64,000 nt of DNA from Pseudomonadota bacterium (GTDB taxonomy: Bacteria; Pseudomonadota; Gammaproteobacteria; Steroidobacterales; Steroidobacteraceae): the NCBI GenBank assembly GCA_018241445.1, contig JAFEDT010000016.1, positions 111,860 through 175,859 on the forward strand, given 5' to 3'. The notes beneath the pieces are model-generated. The model was not told the origin of the DNA. It saw only the letters and a program-made list of their open reading frames with translations, and did not search any database. A program made the translations under genes and the position numbers. Shown here one piece after another: positions 18,647-26,491 of the stretch; positions within the stretch are counted from its first letter, which is position 1, and the number at the start of each line of letters is the position of its first letter.

Positions 18647-21600
18647 GTGAGAATCGACAAGCGCAGCATCACCATTGCCATCGCGGCGTCCCTGACGGGA
18701 CTGCTGCTGGCCCTGCCGGCGAATTCGCAGACTACGCCGGCGGCTTCCACCGCGGCATCCGCGCCCGCGATCCAGGAGATCGTGGTCACGGGATCGCGCA
18801 TCGCCGGCACCAACGCCACCTCCGACAGCCCCCTGACCGCCATCGGCCCGGAACAGATTGCCGCCACCGGCCAGGTATCGCTGGATTCCGCACTGGGGCA
18901 GATGCCGCAATTCTCCGCATCGCAAGGCCGCGCCGAAGTAGGGGACGTGCAGGGTTCGACCGGCTTCGAGGGCGGCCAGTCGTACTCCGACCTGCGCGGC
19001 CTCGGCCCGCAGCGCACCCTGGTGCTGCTCGACGGACAGCGGCTGGTGCCGACCAACCCGAACGGCGCCATCGACCTCAACCTGATACCCATGGCCCTGA
19101 TCCAGGGTGTCGACGTCATCACCGGCGGCGCCTCGGCCGTGTACGGCTCCGATGCGATCGCTGGCGTCGTCAACTTCCGCCTGCGGCGTGATTTCCAGGG
19201 CGTACAGGTGTCGGTGCAGCACGGCGCCAGCACCCACGGCGGCGGGCAGCAGAACGCGGTCAGCGTCCTGCTGGGGGGCAACTTCGCCGACCATCGCGGC
19301 AACGCCATCATCGACCTGGAGTACAACGAACGCGGCGCCATCACCGGCGCGGACCGCTCGTTCTTTTCCGACATCTCCATCATGAACCGGGGCGTGCCGC
19401 GGCCTCCGGAGGGCATTTTCAACGCCGGCGAGCTCGGCGGCCCGATCCCGATCTCCGCCGTCAACGCCGTACTGGCGGGCTATCCCGGCACCACCCCGCT
19501 CACAGGCAGCGGCGACTACGGCGGCTACCTCGGCTTCAACGCCGACGGCACGATGTTCACCACCCGCGATCCGGGCAACTGCGTGCAGAACTACCGCGGG
19601 CCCGTCAACAGCCTGCTCGGACTGCACTACACACCCAACTGCCAGCAGGTCAAGGCCTATCTCGGCTCGTATTTCGCGATCCAGGTGCCGATGCGGCGCT
19701 ACAACGTGTTCTCGCGCGTAACCTACGACCTTACCGACAGCATCGAGGCCTACGGCCAGATCAACTACATGCACTCCTACGCCCAGGACCTGCAGGCCGC
19801 CGCGTTCATCGGCCCGGGCAAGTACTTCAATATCCCGCAGAACAATCCGTTCGTGGTCAACAACGCCGCCCTGCAGGCGATTCTCGCGGCCCGCACGACG
19901 CCCAGCAACGCGCCGCTGCAGATGGAGGACTGGCTGACGGCACTGGGGCCGCGCCAGGAGACCTTCACCTACAACAACTACCAGGTTGCCGGCGGCCTCA
20001 AGGGCTCGCTCGGCGTCTCCGACCTGAAGTGGGACATCTACAGCTCCTACGGCCAGACGCTGTTCAACGATTCCCAGGCCAACAACGTCAACTTGCCGGC
20101 CGTGCAGAACATCCTGTACGGCATCGCCAACTACAACGGCGCCGACGGCAACAACTGCGTTGGCTATGCCTGGAATCCGCTCGGCGCGCAGCCCATGAGC
20201 GCCGGCTGCCGCGCCTATGCGACCGGCACCGCCCACGACACCAACACCATCACCCAGAAGCTGCTGGAAGCCAACCTGACCGGCACGCTGTGGACGCTGC
20301 CCGCCGGCAAGCTCAAGTTCGCCCTCGGCGCCGACTATCGCGGTGAGAGCTTTTCGTACAGCGCCGACCCGCTGCTGAACCCGGCGTTCAACGTCATGCC
20401 CTCGACCATGCCGCCGAACATCATCTCCCCGTCCTACGACCTGGTCAGCTCGGCCGCCGGCACGCAGAACGTGCGCGAGGTCTACGGCGAGCTGCAGGTG
20501 CCACTGCTGCACGACGCGCCCTTCGCCCACGACGTCGCGCTGGCGCTTGGCGCCCGTCACTCGAACTACGACCTGGCCGGCGGCACCAACACCTGGAAAG
20601 CCGACCTGCACTGGTCGACCTCCCCGGCCTTCATGATCCGCGGCAGCTACCAGCGCGCGATACGCGCCCCCAGCCTGCAGGAGCTCTACAACCCGATCGT
20701 GCAGGCGCAGGACGCCATCTCGGTCGACCCGTGCGAAGTCAACAGCAGCTACCGCACCGGGCCGAACGCCGCCCAGGTTGCCGCGCTGTGCCAGGCGCAG
20801 GGTGTTCCCGCGGCCGCCCTGCCGACCTTCACCTACGGTGTAGCGTCCGCACCCGGCATCATCCAGGGAAACCAGAACCTCAAGCCCGAGACCGCCAACA
20901 CGTACTCCTTCGGTTTCGTGTTCACGCCGAAGTTCGCAGCGCCGCTGGCCAGCGACCTCGGGGCGTCGGTGGACTACTATCACATCAAGATAGACAACGC
21001 GATCAACAACGCCGGCCTCGACGCCGTCCTGCAGCGCTGCTTCAACGCCAACGGGACCAACCCGACCTACGCGGCCGGCAATTTCTACTGCCAGCAGATC
21101 CAGCGCGACAACAACGGCTTCATCTCCCTCGGCAAGGAGTTTTCGCTGAACATCGGCTCCTACACCACCGACGGCGTTGACTTCGAGGGACACTGGGGCG
21201 TGCGGCTGGGCGACCTGGGCCTGCCGCAGAACGCCGGGCGCGTCCAGCTGCAGACCTACATCTCGTACCTGCACGCCTTCACGGTGGCGGGCGTCCCGGG
21301 CGTACCGTCGCTGGACTTTGCCGGCGGCCTGGGTGACACCGGCACGGTGGCCGCCGCCGACGGCACCACCATCTCCGACCTGGCGCACCCGAAGTGGAAG
21401 GCCAACACGCAGTTGAGCTACGCGATCGGGCCCGTCGATGCGGCGCTGCGCTGGCGCTACATCGGCACCATGAAGGACCTGGCCACCGACGGCACGCCCG
21501 CGATCCCGGCCTACAGCTACCTCGACCTCAACGGTGCCTGGCATATCACCGAGGACTTCGATGTCACGGTCGGCCTCACCAACCTCTCCGACAAGCAGCC

Positions 21601-21697
21601 GCCGCGTATTGCCAGCGCGCCCATGCGCACGGACGCCGCAACCTATGACGTGGTCGGCAGGATGTGGTTCGTCGGCGTCAGGGCAAAGTTCCACTGA
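18647..21697 (+). CDS. Large TonB-dependent receptor
   Basis: 1016 residues from a GTG at 18647 preceded by AAGGGGG. A signal peptide (MRIDKRSITIAIAASLTGLLLALPANS) leads into a TonB box and plug (IQEIVVTGSRIAGTN, GAIDLNLIP, SAVYGSDAIAGVVNF). The long barrel ends at a C-terminal FVGVRAKFH; the final residue is His where Phe is usual. This N-terminal style is typical of the OAR/Caulobacter-Xanthomonas receptors that import oligosaccharides, peptides or carboxylates. It lies 73 bp after the histidine kinase and 55 bp before an MHS symporter, suggesting a regulated two-membrane uptake path. Confidence 0.93.
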   Translation: MRIDKRSITIAIAASLTGLLLALPANSQTTPAASTAASAPAIQEIVVTGSRIAGTNATSDSPLTAIGPEQIAATGQVSLDSALGQMPQFSASQGRAEVGDVQGSTGFEGGQSYSDLRGLGPQRTLVLLDGQRLVPTNPNGAIDLNLIPMALIQGVDVITGGASAVYGSDAIAGVVNFRLRRDFQGVQVSVQHGASTHGGGQQNAVSVLLGGNFADHRGNAIIDLEYNERGAITGADRSFFSDISIMNRGVPRPPEGIFNAGELGGPIPISAVNAVLAGYPGTTPLTGSGDYGGYLGFNADGTMFTTRDPGNCVQNYRGPVNSLLGLHYTPNCQQVKAYLGSYFAIQVPMRRYNVFSRVTYDLTDSIEAYGQINYMHSYAQDLQAAAFIGPGKYFNIPQNNPFVVNNAALQAILAARTTPSNAPLQMEDWLTALGPRQETFTYNNYQVAGGLKGSLGVSDLKWDIYSSYGQTLFNDSQANNVNLPAVQNILYGIANYNGADGNNCVGYAWNPLGAQPMSAGCRAYATGTAHDTNTITQKLLEANLTGTLWTLPAGKLKFALGADYRGESFSYSADPLLNPAFNVMPSTMPPNIISPSYDLVSSAAGTQNVREVYGELQVPLLHDAPFAHDVALALGARHSNYDLAGGTNTWKADLHWSTSPAFMIRGSYQRAIRAPSLQELYNPIVQAQDAISVDPCEVNSSYRTGPNAAQVAALCQAQGVPAAALPTFTYGVASAPGIIQGNQNLKPETANTYSFGFVFTPKFAAPLASDLGASVDYYHIKIDNAINNAGLDAVLQRCFNANGTNPTYAAGNFYCQQIQRDNNGFISLGKEFSLNIGSYTTDGVDFEGHWGVRLGDLGLPQNAGRVQLQTYISYLHAFTVAGVPGVPSLDFAGGLGDTGTVAAADGTTISDLAHPKWKANTQLSYAIGPVDAALRWRYIGTMKDLATDGTPAIPAYSYLDLNGAWHITEDFDVTVGLTNLSDKQPPRIASAPMRTDAATYDVVGRMWFVGVRAKFH

Positions 21698-21752
21698 CAT
21701 AAAGACCAGGTTCCGCTGAGGCAGGGGCGGGGTTCGACACGGAATTCGACAG

Positions 21753-23045
21753 TTGTCCCCACCCACCAGCCCACCGGAGCGATTCAAGACAGTCGTCCGC
21801 CTCACCAGCGGCAACTTTCTTGAGATGTACGACTTCATGGTCTTTGGCTACTTCAGTGCAGCCATCGGCCATGCGTACTTTCCGTCCGGCAGCGAATTCG
21901 CGTCGCTGATGTTCGCTCTGGCGACCTTCGGCGTCGGCTTCCTGATGCGCCCGCTGGGTGCGATCTTCCTCGGCGCCTACGTCGACCACCTCGGGCGGCG
22001 CAAGGGACTGCTGCTCACGTTCTCGCTCATGTCGATCGGCACGCTGACCGTCGCGCTCGTGCCGGGATATTCGAGCATCGGGATACTGGCGCCTATCCTG
22101 GTGGTGCTCGGCCGGCTCTGCCAGGGATTTTCGGCCGGCGTCGAGCTCGGGGGCGTCTCGGTTTACCTGTACGAGATGGCGCCGCCGGGCCGGCGCGGCT
22201 TCTACGTCTCCTGGCAGTCGGCCAGCCAGCAGGTGGCCGTGGTTTTCGCCGCGGTGCTCGGCTACGCCATGTCACTGCTGCTGCCGCCCGCGGCCATCGC
22301 GGCGTGGGGCTGGCGCATCCCGCTGCTGGTCGGATGCCTGATCGTGCCGTTCGTGCTGGTGATTCGCCGCACCCTGCAGGAGACGGAAGCATTCGCGCGT
22401 CGCAGGACCCACCCCACACCAGGGGAAATCTACCGCAGCATCCTCGCTCACTGGCCGATCGTCGCGAGCGGCGTCAGCATGGTGCTCATGACCACGGTAT
22501 CGTTCTATACGATCACCGCCTACACCCCCACCTACGGCCGCAGTATCCTGCACCTCACCGACCGGGATGCCTTGCTGGTGACACTGTGTGTGGGACTTTC
22601 CAACTTCCTGTGGTTGCCGATCATGGGTGCGCTTTCCGACCGGATCGGCCGCCGTCCGCTGCTGCTGCTGTTCTCCGGCCTCGCGCTGCTGACGGCATAC
22701 CCTGCGATGTCCTGGCTGGTCACGGGTGCGACCTTCCAGCACTTGTTGGCAGTGGAGATGTGGCTCTCATTCCTGTACGCCAGCTACAACGGCGCCATGG
22801 TTGTGCACCTTGCGGAAATCGTGCCGACCGCCGTGCGCACCACCGGATTTTCCCTCGCCTACAGCCTGGCCACCACAATCGGCGGTGCGACGCCGGCACT
22901 TGTGACCTGGCTCATCCACGCCACCGGCAATCGCGCCATGCCGGGGGCCTGGCTGGCGATCGCAGCCGCCATAGCCCTGTGCGGAATCCTGCTCGGGGGC
23001 GCTTCCGCCCGGCCCGGGGAAGCAGCGCGTCACCCGGCCGCGTAA
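21753..23045 (+). CDS. MFS transporter, metabolite:H+ symporter (MHS) family, citrate/tricarballylate-like
   Basis: 430 residues, about 12 transmembrane helices. The start is a TTG at 21753, as no ATG/GTG lies before the conserved SGNFLEMYDFMVFGYF opening. The motif DHLGRRKGL after helix 2, GRLCQGFSAGVELGG in helix 4 and ALSDRIGRRPLL between helices 8 and 9 are MHS hallmarks, shared with CitA/TcuC proton symporters for tricarboxylates and with ProP and ShiA. An inner-membrane carboxylate importer fits the neighbouring receptor and two-component system. The exact substrate is not determinable. Confidence 0.85.
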   Translation: MSPPTSPPERFKTVVRLTSGNFLEMYDFMVFGYFSAAIGHAYFPSGSEFASLMFALATFGVGFLMRPLGAIFLGAYVDHLGRRKGLLLTFSLMSIGTLTVALVPGYSSIGILAPILVVLGRLCQGFSAGVELGGVSVYLYEMAPPGRRGFYVSWQSASQQVAVVFAAVLGYAMSLLLPPAAIAAWGWRIPLLVGCLIVPFVLVIRRTLQETEAFARRRTHPTPGEIYRSILAHWPIVASGVSMVLMTTVSFYTITAYTPTYGRSILHLTDRDALLVTLCVGLSNFLWLPIMGALSDRIGRRPLLLLFSGLALLTAYPAMSWLVTGATFQHLLAVEMWLSFLYASYNGAMVVHLAEIVPTAVRTTGFSLAYSLATTIGGATPALVTWLIHATGNRAMPGAWLAIAAAIALCGILLGGASARPGEAARHPAA

Positions 23046-23211
23046 GCCACTCGCACCCGGCCACAGCACCCGCGAGTAGCGCTCCACGCACCCGGCCGCC
23101 GACCACGATGCTCGCACGGATAGCCGTCCCGGCTACGCGGACGCGCTTGTACGTGCGAGATTCCCTCAGTCGCGATAGGCTGTCGAAACAGCTTGTGCGC
23201 GAAGGGCAGCA

Positions 23212-23529
23212 ATGGCAATCAAACGTCCATCCAAGAGCCTTGGAACCCCTGTACGCAGGCCGGTGACCTCTCCGGCCTTGCGCCATGTCGACGTCAGGGC
23301 GCCGAATCAGATGGTGCCGGGGGAGCTGTACCTTGGCTGGATGTGCAAGAACAAGGCGTGCGGGCGCGTCATCGCCATTGTGCCCGCACAAGCGGCAGAC
23401 AGCCCGGCTGCCGCCGCATCCGACGACCAACTCGCGGCACTCAAGTGCCCGCATTGCGGGAACGAGGACCTGTATCGCTGGAGCGCCCGAGGTGAGCACA
23501 AGTACACGGTGGCAAGCACCGGCGCGTGA
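23212..23529 (+). CDS. Small zinc-ribbon protein of unknown function
   Basis: 105 residues with a C-x4-C (CKNKAC) and a C-x2-C (CPHC) separated by about 38 residues, which together would hold one zinc ion in a ribbon fold. The spacer between them is Ala/Asp-rich. The ATG follows GAAGGGCAGC. Basic N-terminus (MAIKRPSKSLG) and no signal peptide indicate a cytoplasmic, perhaps nucleic-acid- or protein-binding role. Not recognised as a named family. Confidence 0.6.
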   Translation: MAIKRPSKSLGTPVRRPVTSPALRHVDVRAPNQMVPGELYLGWMCKNKACGRVIAIVPAQAADSPAAAASDDQLAALKCPHCGNEDLYRWSARGEHKYTVASTGA

Positions 23530-23618
23530 TGCTTGCCAGCCTCGCGGCCTTCTGCCCGAAGCTTCGCGGTGACCCTCTGTCCTGACGGCCTTCACTGATT
23601 TTCAACCAGGGTATACCC

Positions 23619-24005
23619 ATGCTGGATCACATTGGCTATTCCGTTTCCGATCTCAACAGGTCAAAGAAGTTTTACCTCGCGGCGTTCAAACCCTTGGCGA
23701 TCACGGTCCTCATGGAAATCACCGCCGAACAAACCGGCAAGGATGCCCATGTAGGATTCGGCGCCAGCGGCAAGGCGTTTTTCTGGATCGGTACCGGGAC
23801 AAAGCCCAGTAAGTCTGTCCACGTGGCGTTTACCGCGAGTTCCCGCGCCCAGGTCGATGCCTTCTACAAGGCCGCCATGGCCGCGGGCGGCACGGATAAC
23901 GGAGCGCCCGGCGTGCGTGCGCACTATCATCCCGATTACTACGGGGCATTCGTGCTGGATCCGGACGGCAACAATATCGAAGCCGTCTGCCACGGCCCTG
24001 CCTGA
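23619..24005 (+). CDS. VOC-superfamily (glyoxalase/bleomycin-resistance-like) protein
   Basis: 128 residues, one VOC module pair. The first beta strand (MLDHIGYSVSDLNRSKKFY) and the C-terminal YYGAFVLDPDGNNIEAVCH motif supply His and Glu of the usual metal site. Members include lyases, dioxygenases and drug-binding proteins, so the reaction is open. Its stop codon overlaps the next start by one base (TGATG), indicating co-expression with the racemase-like protein. Confidence 0.85.
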   Translation: MLDHIGYSVSDLNRSKKFYLAAFKPLAITVLMEITAEQTGKDAHVGFGASGKAFFWIGTGTKPSKSVHVAFTASSRAQVDAFYKAAMAAGGTDNGAPGVRAHYHPDYYGAFVLDPDGNNIEAVCHGPA

Positions 24006-24724
24006 TGATCCCGCAACTGCGAATCCCCGATCGCGGACACATCGGCATCGTCGCCTGCAGCGCCGAGGGCGCGGCCCTGTGCTTCCGCGAGATCGCCAGC
24101 TACGCCGCCGGGCGCCTGGGCGAGCACCTGCACCCCCAGGTGACACTCAGCTGCATCGCCATGGGCGACTGGCTGCCGGCTTTCGACGCCGGGGATTACG
24201 AGACCCTGGCGCAGATCATGCTGCGGGAGACGCACATCGTCGCCACCGCAGGAGCGCAGCTCGCGATCTGTCCTGACAATTCCGCGCACCTGGCGTTCGA
24301 GATCCTCGAGCCCCGCTCTCCCATTCCCTGGCTGCACATCGCCACCGAGGTGGCGCGGGCCGCGCAGGCGCGTGGCTACCGGCGCGCCGCGCTGCTCGGC
24401 ACGCGCTTCACCATGGGCGGGCCGGTCTACCCGCGGGCTTTCGCCGGACTGGGCATGCAGATCGTCGTGCCCACGGCCGCCGAGCAGCGCCTGGTCGATG
24501 ACATCATCTTCACCGAACTGGTCAAGGGCGTGTTCACGGAAGACTCACGCCTGCGCTACAACCAGGTCATCGCGCGCCTGAAGACCGACGAGGAGTGCGA
24601 CTGCGTGGTGCTCGGCTGCACCGAGATCCCGCTGCTGGTGCGCGCGGACGACTGCCCGCTGCCCACACTCGACTCCACCCGGCTGTTGGCGCGCTCGGCG
24701 GTGGATGCCGTCCTGCCTCGCTAG
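24005..24724 (+). CDS. Aspartate/glutamate racemase family protein
   Basis: 239 residues, typical for RacD/YgeA-type racemases. The two catalytic cysteines of this cofactor-independent family are seen as CPDNSAH (first half) and VLGCTEIPLL (second half), with symmetric alpha/beta halves. These enzymes epimerise amino acids by a two-base Cys/Cys mechanism. Replacement of the common Thr by Ser after Asn in CPDNS is a small departure. Likely a D-Asp or D-Glu racemase or a related hydantoin/maleate isomerase-like enzyme; cytoplasmic. Confidence 0.85.
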   Translation: MIPQLRIPDRGHIGIVACSAEGAALCFREIASYAAGRLGEHLHPQVTLSCIAMGDWLPAFDAGDYETLAQIMLRETHIVATAGAQLAICPDNSAHLAFEILEPRSPIPWLHIATEVARAAQARGYRRAALLGTRFTMGGPVYPRAFAGLGMQIVVPTAAEQRLVDDIIFTELVKGVFTEDSRLRYNQVIARLKTDEECDCVVLGCTEIPLLVRADDCPLPTLDSTRLLARSAVDAVLPR

Positions 24725-24765
24725 CTTCAGCGGCATAGGCTCAGGTCCCGCGTACCCTTCGCACC

Positions 24766-25711
24766 ATGTATTCACTGGAAGACGAATTGCGACGACTGCG
24801 GTCTGCGGGGGGCATCGATGAGCAAACCGCTGCGCAGGAGCTGGCAATCGATAGCCGGGCGATCTTCTCCCTGCACCAAGAACTGCGCGTGGCGTTCTAC
24901 GCGGCAGTCGCCCTGGTCGTCACAGGGGTGGGAATTCTCGTAAAGGCGCACCTCGACCGCATAGGGCCATTGACTCTCACAGTTGCTCTCGCGCTGGCCG
25001 GTGGCGCCTGTTACCTGCCGGCAATACGTGCAAGGTCGCGACAGACCGCGCGTTCGGCGCCCGCGGAATACCTGCTGCTGCTGGGTGCACTGCTCGTTAG
25101 CGCGGACCTCGGATATGCGGAGTCACAGTTTCACTGGCTCGGGCCGAACTGGTCGCGATACCTGCTGATTCTCGCGGTATTTCATGCGCTCACGGCGTAC
25201 ATACGACTCGATGCTGGACTGGCTCGTCGTCAGCCTGCCGGTCGCGGGATATGTTTGGTCGGCGTCCCGCAGCAGCCTGGGGCTCGCCACCGACTATCTC
25301 CACGCACCACCGTCGGCCTGGATCGTGCCGGTTTGCCCCATGCTTTTCGCCGTAGTTGCGCTGGCGGTTGGATTTCGGCGGCGCACACACGCGCCAATTG
25401 TCGCAGGCATGTTGTGCGTGGCTTGCGTTGCGTACGAACTGCGCAGACTGACCGGCCTGTCGCTGGAGGTGCGTCTGATCACCTGGGGGTGCGTGCTGCT
25501 GTTCATGTCGATGGCTCTGGAGCGGTACCTGCGCCTGCCGCGCGCGGGAATCACCGCGCACCCTCTGCGCCAGGGCAGCGATTCGGAGGGAGTGGTGAGC
25601 ATGGCCGGCAGCGCCGTACTCACCTCCCACACACTATCGGGAAAGGCTGCACCGTCCTTCGAGGGCGGCGGGGGTCGCTTTGGTGGCGGGGGAGCAACGG
25701 GCCAGTATTGA
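24766..25711 (+). pseudogene. DUF2157-like membrane protein, interrupted by a frameshift
   Basis: The first reading frame (from ATG 24766) encodes a cytoplasmic N-terminus (MYSLEDELRRLRSAGGID) and several hydrophobic helices up to FHALTAY near 25200. From there the coherent membrane-protein sequence continues in the next frame (YDSMLDWLVVSLPVAGYVW ...), ending at 25711 with a Gly-rich tail (GGGGRFGGGGATGQY). The switch maps to about 25198-25206 (gcgtacatacgactcg), where a single extra base would explain it. The overall design (N-terminal soluble domain, helices, Gly-rich C-terminus) resembles DUF2157 proteins. Either a true mutation or a sequencing error. Confidence 0.7.
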
Positions 25712-25732
25712 TGCGGCGGGTCGTGCACTCCG

Positions 25733-26026
25733 CTAAGGCACGTAGCCGATCTCACGCTGATGGCGAATTGCGAGGATGCGTATCTCATCCAGCGGGACCA
25801 CGAAGCGATAGAGCGCCAGGTAACCGGTTTGGCCGTATGAGATGACCAATTCGCGGATTTCCCCGTCGACACGCCGGCCCAGGAGTGGGTGCGCCGCAAG
25901 ACTGCCGACTGCGGACTGTATCGCCTCAACCGCCGCGAGGGCGGCGCCGGGGTTCTTTTCGCGCAGGAACTGCAATGCTCTTGCAAGATGATCGAGCGAA
26001 CGCGGCGAATAGACTATCGTCGCCAC
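25733..26026 (-). CDS. parE: RelE/ParE-family toxin
   Basis: 97 residues, the RelE/ParE fold: helical hairpin (SPRSLDHLARALQFLREKNPGAALAAVEAI), then SLAAHPLLGRRV, IRELVISYGQTGYLALYRF and a final strand with IRILAIRHQREIGY. ParE members inhibit DNA gyrase; RelE members cleave mRNA on the ribosome. The LGRRV-x-GEIREL arrangement is ParE-like. It overlaps the antitoxin gene by 13 bp. Confidence 0.86.
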   Translation of the reverse strand: MATIVYSPRSLDHLARALQFLREKNPGAALAAVEAIQSAVGSLAAHPLLGRRVDGEIRELVISYGQTGYLALYRFVVPLDEIRILAIRHQREIGYVP

Positions 26027-26295
26027 GGCTTCGGCCGGGGCGCGGTTCCCTCGACCGCCAGCCGCCGCATCCAGGCATGCACGTCCTCCGCGCGAAATAC
26101 CTCTCCGGTGCGCTCTATCTGCTCGTCGGCCGCGATGGCTTCCGCCACCAGCTCGCGGATCCGCGACTCATAATCGGCGTGGCGCTCAACCGCTTCGAGG
26201 ATGAAGCTATGCGCGGACCGGCCCGTTTGCTTGGCGAGCTGCGATACGCGCGCCCGCAACTTCGGCGGCAGTCTGATCGTGGTAGTGGCGGACAT
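26014..26295 (-). CDS. parD: Ribbon-helix-helix antitoxin, ParD-like
   Basis: 93 residues from the ATG at 26295; the frame is open much further upstream (to 26808) but that extension is not antitoxin sequence. The N-terminus MSATTTIRLPPKLRARVSQLA is a ribbon-helix-helix DNA-binding domain. The C-terminal acidic/aromatic tail (DEQIERTGEVFRAEDVHAWM) should bind and neutralise the downstream toxin. Autorepression is expected, and a 14-bp palindrome sits 25 bp upstream (26320-26333). Confidence 0.86.
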   Translation of the reverse strand: MSATTTIRLPPKLRARVSQLAKQTGRSAHSFILEAVERHADYESRIRELVAEAIAADEQIERTGEVFRAEDVHAWMRRLAVEGTAPRPKPWRR

Positions 26296-26319
26296 GCGGG
26301 TGTTTACTCCGAGACTCTG

Positions 26320-26333
26320 GCTACATTTGTAGC
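26320..26333. promoter_or_regulatory. Palindromic operator candidate upstream of parD
   Basis: Perfect inverted repeat GCTACA-TT-TGTAGC located just upstream of the antitoxin start on the minus strand. Position and symmetry fit a binding site for a dimeric RHH antitoxin. Confidence 0.5.
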
Positions 26334-26491
26334 ACAAGGGGGTGGTATTGGCAACCGCTGCTGACCCGCCGTCACCAGCAGGGCCATGGCGCTCCTGCGG
26401 TACGCGGCGGCAGCACAAACCGCATCTCTGACCGCATCCATGATGACCTCCCCCCCGTATTACCTGTTGTCCACCCGCCATCAGGGTTGTC

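Noticed and set aside
18587..21838. A very long minus-strand open frame (over 1000 codons) opposite the large TonB receptor
   Set aside because: It is an antisense frame of a clearly real gene with signal peptide, plug and barrel motifs. Long antisense frames are expected in GC-rich DNA; its translation shows no domain and is rich in Val/Gly/Arg.
26296..26491. Looked for a cobalamin or nickel riboswitch ahead of the TonB receptor
   Set aside because: No conserved box or stable multi-stem arrangement could be recognised in the 196 bp.
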